Origin: Dastarcus helophoroides
Lineage: Eukaryota; Arthropoda; Insecta; Coleoptera; Bothrideridae
Reading direction: 5' to 3'
Length of the DNA: 64,000 bases
NCBI GenBank assembly: GCA_028583605.1
Contig: CM053328.1
Location: 1 to 64,000, forward strand
A model generated the notes under the pieces. That model made no database searches. It had not been told where the DNA came from and saw nothing but the letters and a program-made list of their open reading frames with translations. Shown in pieces: positions 54,901 to 64,000 of the stretch. Made by a program: the position numbers and the translations under genes. Position 1 is the first letter of the stretch; each line of letters starts with the position of its first letter.

Positions 54901-55640
54901 ATTTTTGTTAACAGAGCATCTCTTTTTTAAATTTCAATTATTTTTGTTCGAAATCATGAGCTTATAAAAAATCTGACATTTTCAACATTAAAAATTTCAA
55001 ACTGAAATTCGAAAAATAGATAATTAAATATTATTCTCAAAATGTTTACTTTTTCATCAAAAAATCGAGCAAGTTTTGAGCAAAAGGCAAATTTTGATAT
55101 AAAAGTCGAAATTTTCAGAAAAAGTCGAGTTTTGGGCGAAATTTCGAAAAAAGAAAACGACAAATTTCGAAATGAAAACTCGACATTTTTAGAAAGTAAC
55201 ATTTTAACGAACAAAGTTTATTTAGAAATAAATTGGAAATTTTAAAAGAAAAAGACAAATTTTGTGAAGTAAGACGAATTTTGACAATCGAAATTTTTAG
55301 TTAAACTCGAAATATTACCAACATTTTGTTAACAAATCATCTCTTTTTTAAATTTCAATTATTTTTGTTCGAAATCATGAGCTTATAAAAAATCTGACAT
55401 TTTCAACATTAAAAATTTCAAACTGAAATTCGAAAAATAGATAATTAAATATTATTCTCAAAATTTCTACTTTTTTATCAAAAAATCGAGCAAGTTTTGA
55501 GGGAAAGACATATTTTGATATAAAAGTCGCAATTTTCAGAAAAAGTCGAATTTTGAGCGAAATTTCGAAAAAAGAAAACGACAAATTTCAAAATGAAAAC
55601 TCGACATCTTTAGAAAGTAACATTTTAACGAACGAAGTTT
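51905..55640. repeat. 510-bp tandem array whose units contain long hairpins
   Basis: GAACGTTCTTGTTAATAAAT recurs at about 51915 (variant), 52424, 52935, 53445 and 53955. Each of these units has a nearly perfect inverted repeat of about 125 bp (TCTAAATCATGAGCTTAT / ATAAGCTCATGATTTAGA, CTGACATTTTCAACATTAAA / TTTAATGTTGAAAATGTCAG). Three later units (about 54483, 54895, 55316) are about 415 bp and have lost one arm. No gene; short frames recur with the period. Confidence 0.9.
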
Positions 55641-55649
55641 ATTTAGAAA

Positions 55650-58600
55650 TAAATTGGAAATTTCAAAAGAAAAAGAGAAATTTCGTGAAGAAAGACGAAT
55701 TTTGAGAATCGAAATTTTTAGAAAAGCCGAATTTTGAGAAATCTGTTTTGATAAAGGAAGGTCAAATTTTATAAATGAATTCGCAATTTCAAAAGAAAAA
55801 TATAAATTTTTTGAAGAAAAACAAATTTTGAGAAAAAAGATCGAAAATTTGAGAAAGTCGAATTTTGAGAAAGTCGAATTTTGAGAAAGTCGACTTTTGA
55901 GAAAGTCGACTTTTGAGAAAAAGTAGAATTTTGAAAAATGCCAAATCTTGGGGAAGTCTGTTTTGATAAAAGAAGTCGAATTTTGGAAGGAAGTTAGCAA
56001 TTTCAAAAGAAAAAAACACATTTTGCGAAGAAAGACGAATTTTCAAAATCGAAATTTTTAGAATAATCGAATTTTGAGAAATGACGATACTTTGAAAAAA
56101 TCTGTTTTGATAAAGGAAGGTCAAATTTTATAAATGAACTCGCAATTTCAGAAGAAAAATACAAATTTTGTGAAGAAAAACGAATTTTGAGGAAAAAAAA
56201 TCGAAATTTTGAGAAAGTCGACTCTTGAGAAAGTCGACTTTTGAGACAACCTCGAATTTTGAAAAATGGCAATATCTTGAGGAAGTCTGTTTTGATAAAA
56301 GAAGTCGAATTTTAGAAATAAATTAGCAATTTCAGAAGAAAAATACAAATTTTGTGAAGAAAAACGATTTTTGAGAAAAAAAATCCAAATTTAGAGAAAG
56401 TCGAATTTTAAGAAAGTCGACTTTTGAGAAAAAGTCGAATTTTGAAAAATGGAAATATCTTGAGGAAGTCTGTTTTGATAAAAGAAGTCGAATTTTAGAA
56501 ATAAATTAGCAATTTCAAAAGAAAAAGACACATTTTGTGAAGAAAGACGAATTTTGAGAATCGAAATTTTTGGAATTAGTCGAATTTTGAGAAATGGCGA
56601 TACTTTGAAGAAATCTCTTTGATAAAGGAAGGTCAATTTTTATAAATAAGTTCGCAATTTCAGAAGAAAAATACAAAATTTGTGAAGAAAAACGAATTTT
56701 AAGAAAAAAGATCGAAATTTTGAGAAAGTCGAATTTTGAGAAAAAGTCGAAAATTGAGAACGATATTTCGAGAAAAGGGTCGAAATTTCGAGAAAAAAAG
56801 TCGAAATATTTAGAGAAAAAGGTCTAAATTTAAGAAAATCGAAAATTGCAAGAAAAAGTCGAAATTTCGAAATATTTCGAGAAAAATGTCGAAATTTGAG
56901 AAGAAAGTCGAAAATTGTAAAAAAACGAAATTTCGGGAAAAACGTCGAAATTTGAGAAAAAAAGTCGAAATTTTAAGAAAGAAGTTGAAATTTCGAAAAA
57001 AAAATCGTAATTTGAGAAAAAAGTCGAAATTTTGAGTTTAAAGTCGAAATTTCGCGAAAAAATCGAAATTTGCGAAAAAAGTCGAAATTTTGAGTTAAAA
57101 GTCGAAATGTTGAGTTTAAAGTCGAAATTTCTAGAAAAATGCCGAAATTTGAGAAATAAAAGTCGAAAATTGAGAACCATATTTCGAGAAAAAAGTCGAA
57201 ATTTCAAGAAAAAAAGTCGAAATTTGAGAAAAAAGTCGAAAATTGAGAAAAAAACGAAGTTTTAGGAAAAAGGTCGAAATTTCGAGAAAAAACTGAAATT
57301 TGAGAAAAAAGTCGAAATTTCGAGAAAAAGTCGAAATTTCAAGAAAAAAGTCGAAATTTGGGGAAAATTAAATTTTGAGGAAAAAGTTGAAATTTGAGAA
57401 AAAAGTCATAACTTGAGAAAAAAGTCGAAAATTATAAAAAAGTTGAAATTTCTATAAGTAACATTTTTTTTTTTAAATCGATTTACGCCTTTGTAACATT
57501 TCAACTTAAATTTCAATTTCGTCGAATTTTGAGAAAGTCGAATTTTAAGAAAGTCGACTTTTGAGAAAAAGTCGAATTTTGAAAAATGGAAATATCTTGA
57601 GAAAGTCTGTCTTGATAAAAGAAGTCGAATTTTAGAAATAAATTAGCAAATTCAAAAAAAAGACACATTTTATGAAGAAAGACGAATTTTGAGAATCGAA
57701 ATTTTTAGGATAAGTCGAATTTTGAGAAATGGCGATACTTTGAAAAGACCTGTTTTGATAAAGGAAGATCAAATTTTATTAATGAATTCGCAATTTGAGA
57801 AGAAAAATACAAATTTTGTGAAGAAAAATGAATTTTAAGAAAAAAGATCGAAATTTTGAGAAAGTCCAAATTTGAGAAAGTCGAATTTAGAAAAAGTCGA
57901 CTTTTGAGAAAACGTCGAGTTTTAAAAAATTTCGATCTTTTTTCTCAAAATTCATTTTTCTTTACAAAATTTGTATTTTTTAAGTCTGTTTTGATAAAAG
58001 AGGTCGAATTTTAGAAATAAATTAGCAACTTCAAAAGAAAAAAAACACATTTCGTGAAGAAAGACGAATTTTTGAGAATCGAAATTTTTTAGAATAAGTC
58101 GAATTTTGAGAAATGACGATACTTTGAAGCAATCTCTTTTGATAAAGGAAGGTCAAATTTTATAAAGAAATTCGCAATTTCAGAAGAAAATATAAATTTT
58201 GTGAATAAAACGCATTTGAGAAAAAAAATCGAAATTTTGAGAAAGTCGAAAGTCGACTTTTGAGAAAGTCGAGTTTTGAGAGAGTCGACTTTTATGGAAA
58301 AATCGAAATTTTCTCAAAAACTTTGAAGTATCAACTTAAACGTACAATTTTTGAGAAAGTCCAAATTTGAGAAAGTCGAATTTAGAAAAAGTCAACTTTT
58401 GAGAAACGTCGAATTTCTAAAAAATTTCATACTTTTCAAAATTTATTTTTCTTTACAAAATTTGTATTTTTTAAGTCTGTTTTGATAAAAGAGGTCGAAT
58501 TTTAGAAATAAATTAGCAATTTCAAAAGAAAAAGACACATTTTGTGAACAAAGTCGAATTTTGCGAATCGAAATTTTTAGAATAAGTCGAATTTTGAGAA

Positions 58601-58860
58601 ATGGCGATACTTTGAAGAAATCTCTTTCGATAAAGGAAGGTCAAATTTTATAAATAAATTCGCAATTTCAGGAAAAAAATACAAATTTTGTGAATAAAAA
58701 CGCATTTTGAGAAAAAAAATCGAAATTTTGAGAAAGTCGAAAGTCGACTTTTGAGAAAGTCGAGTTTTGAGAGAGTCGACTTTTAGGAAAAATCGAAATT
58801 TTCTCAAAAACTTTGAAGTATCAACTTTAACGTACAATTTTCAGAAAAAGCTTTCGAAAT
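55650..58860. repeat. AAGTCGACTTTTGAG tandem array, about 360-520-bp units, with minisatellite insert
   Basis: GATAAAGGAAGGTCAAATTT recurs at about 55750, 56110, 56625, 57757 (variant), 58142 and 58631, with AAGTCGAATTTTGAG and AAGTCGACTTTTGAG runs between. 56755-57440 is a block of the GTCGAAATTTCGAGAAAAAA minisatellite. A related piece lies at 44596-44880. Confidence 0.85.
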
Positions 58861-59517
58861 TTTCAAACATAAATGACAATTAAAAAAAATCAAAATTTAC
58901 AAAATCAAAATTTTTAATTGTGATTGAAGTCGATCTTTTAAACTAGGTCGAACCCGAAGAAACGTTTAAATTCCAACTTTGGAATACATTTAAGGGGAAA
59001 AAAAGTAAAATAATCCGAAACATTTTTGAAAAAATTGAAATAAAAAAAAATTGGAAGGAGAAACCAGATGCTTCATTGGTTTGGCACACAGGTGCGTCCC
59101 TGCTTTAAGCTTTGAAGCTTAAATGCGTTTAATGAAAAAAAAAGTAATGACGCTTCGAATTGCAATTTCGCATTAGCTAATTGCGGCTTTAATTAAATTC
59201 AATAACTTCGAATTAAGATTTGATAACAGAAACTAATCAAGGCAAATTGGTAGTGTTAGTGTCAAATTATTTATTAATGTAAACTTAAAAGGTCAAAGTA
59301 TACGGTTATATATTAACAGTAAAAAAAAACAGGTTAGCAAAACGTATCTGACCCACTTTTTTAATATAATTTGATTAGAAAAACCTCTGATTAAAACTAT
59401 TTATTAAATATTATTACCAAATCCACGTTTAACTAATACGACTGCCGTCTATATTTTTATAAATAAAAAAAAGCAACTAATAAGCTATCATTACATAAGA
59501 GGTTATAACTTACAAAT
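58861..59517. other. Intronic DNA next to qtc coding exon 1
   Basis: AT-rich, mostly non-repetitive. A less AT-rich patch at 59055-59130 has no recognisable feature. Confidence 0.35.
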
Positions 59518-59523
59518 ACTTAC

Positions 59524-59898
59524 CAAGCTTTTAGTTCTTGCTTTCCTAGGGCTGTTCGCCCCTTTGGGGCCCTCGTTCCCAAAACGATCCGTCTTTGCTA
59601 AATTTCGTTCCCGGTTCGTTCCGAAATCCCCTAAAATTTTCCTACTACTTCTGTCACTGAAAGAGTTTACCCTTCGCAAGAAACTACCCCTAGTTTCGGC
59701 GCCGCAGTTTTCTGCGAATACGGGGGTTGTTTTGTCGGCGTTCGAGGGCGCGACGGCGCTGGCGCTCGCAGGATTCTTTTCCCCTTTTAAACGTAAACTG
59801 TACGACTTTCTGATAGGGGATGGTGATGTCGGTGAAATCGGTATTTTCGATAGGGACCCTTTGAAAGATTCGTCGGATGAAAACATGGTTGCGCTCAT
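59524..59898 (-). CDS. qtc: qtc-like coding exon 1 (residues 1-125)
   Basis: Start ATG at 59898-59896 in a good context (GAAAAAATGAG), followed by MSATMFSSDESF. The segment is rich in Ser, Pro, Arg and Lys, with no predicted helix repeat. It holds short basic/serine stretches (RKSYSLRLKGEK, RRVNSFSDRSSRK) that look like phosphorylation or docking linkers, not a folded domain. The exon extends 30 nt upstream as 5' UTR to the acceptor at 59929-59930. It ends at TTG before a perfect GTAAGT donor (59523-59518), phase 0. GC content is clearly higher than in the surrounding intronic DNA. An open frame on the opposite strand (59564-59932) is a shadow of this exon. Confidence 0.85.
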
Positions 59899-61310
59899 TT
59901 TTTCCCCCTTCGGTTGTCGGTTATCGTTCTGAAAACAATGTTAAAATCTGTGACATTAGTTTCACTTATCAAGTGTTATGTTGTTTTCTAAAGCAAAAAC
60001 AATAACAATTTAAATGGAAACTGTATCATGTATTACAATGACTTTCACCGTAAGGCAACCTTGTGTTAAATATAAACTAATTATTACAGAGGATAATTTT
60101 GATTCAGGTGTAAAATAATATTGGTAGAAGTTAATAATAAATTATAGAAATGAGTCAGTTTTATACATGCTCTATTTTTCGCTCTGATAATTAGCAAAAG
60201 TACACTTCGAGACATCGCAAATTTCTCTAATATCAAAGTTAGAGAGGAATCGCAAAATAAATTATTTCTTGTGTATCAAGCTTCTCTAAAAATAAATCGC
60301 AAGTCTAAATGCCATTCTTAACAGATAACTCAGAGTTGAGTCAGTTAATTTTGCTTGTATTATGCAGGTGAGCGTTAAGGAGGGATATTTTGAAATTCAG
60401 CCTCTAAGAGGGTGAAATGATATATTAAATTTAACATGTGATGAATTCGTCTAGATAATACTCTCAACAAATAAAACAAATATACAATTTAAAGAAGTGA
60501 AAATTTCGAAAGGAGCTTCCAATTTATAGAAATAAATTTCCAGAAGAAGGTAGAAATTTAAAAACATTAAACTCACAAAATTAACGTCAAAATTTGTTCA
60601 AAAAGCGATACATTATTTATGGTTCCTTGTGTTTTCAATAATTAAACTCTCTCTATGTTTATATCCAGTATAAATTGTAAAACATTGATTATATATTTTC
60701 AAGCGTTATTTAGTTTTTACATCTACGTAATTTCCTGCTTGTGACATTAAGAAGGAAATCTAATTATTACAATTTGATTTGTTGTATCCTTCTAACAACC
60801 AGGTCGAGTTCTTTAAGTAGCAAGTACCGTAAGTTGAGTGTAATTCATGGCTTTATAACAATTTTTACATATATTTCCTGCAAGTAGCATTTACAGGTTT
60901 AATATACAAACACAATATAATACAACAAACATATGTTTTGTTTCGTATGGGAATGGGAAAGTTAGAACACCATTTAGTTGTAGTTACAAAATATCCGTTA
61001 GAAATCGAAAGTTACGCATTCGTTATCATTTAAAATATCTGTCAACTGCGTTCCTAGATTTCAAAAAAAAATACACTCCTGACAAATCTTTTGAAATTAT
61101 TTTGTACTAACACGTAACAGTAACTACTTACTTATTAAGTATTAATAAAACATATAAACGCTTGCCACATATGCACGATTGTTTTACCTTAATTACTTAA
61201 ATTACTAATCCAAAATAAAACCATACAACATAGATAACCACCTTATATCGAAGTCGACTGCTACTTTTTAATTATTGCAACTTTTTTGTTTCTCTCTTCC
61301 CTATACTTAC

Positions 61311-61460
61311 CGTTGGAAGGAATTTATTGCACTTTTATCATTCTATCCTCACAACACTACAACAAAACTCAAATATAAACAGCATTTTAATAATTAATTC
61401 ATGCTCCAATTGTCACATCGTTCTGACTGATAGCGCAAATTGTCAAGTGAATGGAATCTC
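61311..61460 (-). other. Probable non-coding first exon (5' UTR) of the qtc-like gene
   Basis: The exon carrying the start codon is preceded by a splice acceptor (TTTTCAG just before 59928), so an upstream exon is expected. The best donor above it is a consensus GTAAGT at 61310-61305 (minus), and the sequence just upstream is less AT-rich than its surroundings (GCGCGC near 61490). The 5' limit is a guess because no TATA box or initiator can be fixed. If correct, the first intron is 59929-61310 (1382 bp). Confidence 0.4.
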
Positions 61461-62060
61461 TACTCTTTCTGAAGTACCGCGCTATCGTTGCGCGCGTGTA
61501 ATCAGTAATTATTATAGCAGTACTCTCTACTACTACTTCTACTAGAGTAGTAGTTTATTTGGCTGCCTATGTTATCCACGAGTTATGTAATTAAAATAAA
61601 ATTACGGAAATCAGATAACTTTTATCGCTCATAGCGACTTCGCCGGGTTACATACACAGTGGGAGGCATAATCTTATCTAAATAATTGTAATGTAAATTG
61701 TATAATAATATCATATATCATAATAAGTATATGAATAATATAACAATAAAAGGAACGATATATTGAATGGCGGATTAAATGTTGACAGCGCCCCAGGCAA
61801 GTGTTTTGTCCACCAAACGATTATTAAGATGGATCGATTATCTGAATTATCTGATTTATCTGAATACATGAGATGATGGCGATATGCTGTATCGTTTTTG
61901 ATGCAGCTTCTGATTAATACCTCTAGTATAACCAATCGACAATCGAATGAAGACAATATTATAATGGAAAAAGAAAATATTATTGATGAAATTTCGTTTT
62001 GCATTGAAATTTTGACCACCAAACCACACAATAAGTAACATTGTTATTTATATTGTGACC
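61461..62060. other. Upstream region of the qtc-like gene
   Basis: CTACTACTACTTCTACTAG short repeat at 61525-61550, then unassigned AT-rich DNA. Promoter elements could not be fixed. Confidence 0.3.
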
Positions 62061-62065
62061 AAACC

Positions 62066-63830
62066 AGGCACGTAGCCAGGATTTTCATTCGGGGAGGGTC
62101 CAACTCCCCCCTTTTTTTTATCTTAGAGAATTAAACTTCTTCAATAATGAAAAATGTAAAGAAAAAGTTGAGTTAAATCAATAAACGTCTTGGTCTTTTA
62201 CTTAGTGCTCATTTTTTACTTTTGCGAAAAATTTCCAATCTTAACTTCGACATTTGAACTATAATTTGAAACTCAAGTTTGACTTCAGTCTCGATATTTA
62301 AATCTTTCAAATCTAGTCTATCTCGACATTTTGAAAAAAATTAGAGTTACCCAGTATTTTTTTCAAAATACGTGATTTTTGAACTTTTCAGAACAGCTTC
62401 AAATTTTAGATCAAAGACGAAATTAGGAATATTAGACATTAAAGATAAAATAAAAAAAATTCAATAGAAGCTTCCATTTTAATTTGTAATTTCGATTTTT
62501 GTCGAAACTTTAAATTTATTTTAAAAAGGAAAAGAGTGAATCTAAAAATCTTCAAGAAAAGTAGAAATTTGGACGAAAAATTAAAAGGATGAAAAAAGAA
62601 AAGAACTTTATCAAACAAAATCCAGAAGCTTCGAAGTTAAAGTCTATTTTTTTTAAAACTAAAAATGTTGAGTTTACCGAAATATTTAGAAAAAATTTAA
62701 ATATTGAGAAAAAACCGAAAATTTTCTGATGAATCGAAAATGTTGGGTTTAAATTAGATTTTTTTTTAAAGTAGAAATTTCGTGACTAGAATTAAAATTT
62801 AAAAAAATTAAAGCACACAATTTTTAGTGCAAAGCGAAAAATTTAGAAAAGAAATAATAAAACTGAAATTTTAAAATAAAGATCTTTAGAAAAAATTAAA
62901 ATTTTAAACAAAAAAATGCGAACATTATAAAAAATATTTCTGGTTAAACTGAAAATTTTAAGAAAAACGAAATTTATAAAATTATTTTTTTAGAAATTTT
63001 GATTTTAAAGTCGAAATGAAAAAATAAAAATGTTAATATTTCTAAATTATTTCAAAATGTCTTAAAAACATCAAAAGTTGGAATTTCAAATGAAAATTTC
63101 GTTTAAATAAAAGGAAAATTAAAAGTCCAAACTTGAATTGGCTTTAGTTAGTAGCTTTTGTTTAACAATTAACTAATTACCAGACTTCGAATTTACACAT
63201 TTTTAGAAACCTTATAAATTAACAAACGGCCTATTTTATGTAAAATTAATGAAAACACTTTTTTTTGGCCGATAGCGAAGCGTGTATCAAAGTAGCGGTT
63301 GGACTCGCGATTAATCTTCAATTTTATTCTCAAAGTGCCGAACATTTTTAAAATATTTTTTTTAATGTTTTACTTTTTTGTCGAGTTTCATCCAAACATT
63401 TTGCTAAAAATTTCTTTTTTTTTGCTGGAAGTTATTTCCTAAATTCTAAGTATTAAATTTATACTTTTTTATTATCTTCAAGAAAACTAAATTTATAAGC
63501 TAGTTTGTCTTGGGGAGATTTTTCCTTTATTTTTAAAATTTTACAAATTTTTTTTTCACAAAATTTCGAGTTCTTATTTTAAATGTTTACTTTTTCTCTT
63601 AAATTGTTGACATAAACTCAAAACTTCGTTTTTTTTCAAGAGATTTTAAAATTTTTTTTGAAGTTCTACTTTTTTTTGAGTGTTAACTGAAAAAACTAGA
63701 AACTTCGGTTTTTTCCGCGAATTTTTGACTAACATTTTCGGATTACTGTCACAATTTAAGGAACAATATGAAATATTTGAGTTTAAAAGTTCGGAAAATT
63801 CGATTTTGAAGTATTTTTAATTTGGATTAA
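62066..63830. repeat. AT-rich degenerate tract with a CGTAGCCAGG-type end
   Basis: 62066-62110 (GCACGTAGCCAGGATTTTC then a G/C-run block) looks like the end of a DNA element related to 5509-6535. The rest is purine-rich to about 63130 and pyrimidine-rich from about 63330, with no gene. Confidence 0.4.
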
Positions 63831-64000
63831 ATCCCCGACTACATGCCTATTGCCACCTCCTCGATAGTGCCGCCCGTATGCGTTGTATGCTCCTTACGCC
63901 CGCGACGGACGGATTACTAGAGGATGATTTATTTAATGCAGATTCGGTCCAGTCGTAAGTCCATGTAGAAATAATGCCAATCGATGCCAGGTGACATGTG
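63831..64000. other. GC-richer unassigned end of window
   Basis: About 170 bp clearly less AT-rich than the flank. No frame or repeat recognised; it may belong to a feature beyond the window. Confidence 0.3.

Larger units (their letters stand above)
33591..61460 (-). other. qtc: qtc-like gene, whole transcript span (GRIP-domain coiled-coil protein)
   Basis: Seven coding exons plus a probable 5' UTR exon, all on the minus strand: 59898-59524, 47836-47610, 47021-46610, 46557-46340, 35189-35021, 34901-34806, 33788-33591. Every junction has GT/AG borders. Phases agree throughout (0, 2, 0, 2, 0, 0), and the coding total is 1695 nt, giving 564 residues plus stop with no in-frame stop. Order in the protein: a Ser/Pro/basic N-terminus, coiled-coil segments, then a C-terminal GRIP domain, which in this family binds Arl-type GTPases at the trans-Golgi. 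I assign it to insect quick-to-court from remembered family features (GRIP plus coiled coil, the segment beginning DYLTPTQRA, and the C-terminal [11 protein letters not shown] followed by GRIP). A GCC1-like golgin is the alternative name. Introns of 11,687 and 11,150 bp hold most of the right half of the window. The exon structure is near certain and the name is moderately sure. Confidence 0.85.

Noticed and set aside
54164..57265. Open frames rich in Phe/Ser/Lys in the 54-57 kb arrays
   Set aside because: They recur with the array period on opposite strands, so they are products of repetition.
59564..59932. 122-codon plus-strand open frame
   Set aside because: It lies exactly opposite qtc coding exon 1, which has a start codon, splice borders and in-frame continuation; this one is its shadow.
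1..64000. tRNA and rRNA genes
   Set aside because: Read-through for cloverleaf words and conserved rRNA segments found none; a covariance search would be needed to exclude degenerate tRNA-derived SINEs.

Overview
The window looks like AT-rich insect nuclear DNA. It has short GT-AG introns, one conserved animal gene split by very long introns, THAP-type P-element and hAT transposon remains, and large amounts of non-coding repeat. Nothing in it is bacterial. The exact order cannot be read from the sequence.

There is one intact host gene. It lies on the minus strand, from about 61.4 kb down to 33.6 kb. Seven coding exons (59898 to 33591) join with consistent splice phases and consensus GT-AG borders into a 564-codon reading frame. 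The product is a Ser/Thr-rich, then coiled-coil, then GRIP-domain protein, best matched by memory to insect quick-to-court (qtc). Two introns are 11-12 kb each and are packed with repeats.

Layout: 0-0.5 kb hammerhead-ribozyme repeat. 2.4-5.4 kb a broken multi-exon transposase/YqaJ-nuclease gene (minus). 5.5-6.5 kb an element with CGTAGC ends. 8.9-14.1 kb a TCGAAATTTCGAG minisatellite and its degenerate fringe. 14.2-15.6 kb a hAT-like element carrying a second hAT-like element. 16.2-17.5 kb small foldbacks and a hAT MITE. 18.5-21.1 kb a decayed P-element transposase (minus). 21.36-21.63 kb a cluster of four related hairpins. 21.9-22.6 kb a second hAT copy. 22.8-23.0 kb a phospholipase-A2-like fragment. 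23-32.4 kb AT-rich TCGAAA-type sequence with tandem duplications and foldbacks. 32.4-33.0 kb and 36.6-37.1 kb a ribozyme-bearing retro-like repeat. 37.9-42.3 kb a hAT copy split by a 3.7-kb element. 43-46.3 kb long inverted repeats. 49.5-58.9 kb nested tandem arrays inside the large second qtc intron. 59.5-61.4 kb the qtc 5' end. 62.1-64 kb more AT-rich repeat.

The most interesting signal is a set of non-coding mobile repeats that carry type I hammerhead ribozyme cores (CUGANGA, stem II, GAAA, short stem III, closing stem I) and are flanked by direct target duplications, mostly 10-13 bp. One family has two hammerheads bracketing a unit of about 380 nt, which is the architecture of animal retrozymes (small circular-RNA retroelements). 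Second in interest is the cluster at 21.36-21.63 kb: a nearly constant 20-nt core in four hairpins whose stems differ in sequence but remain paired.
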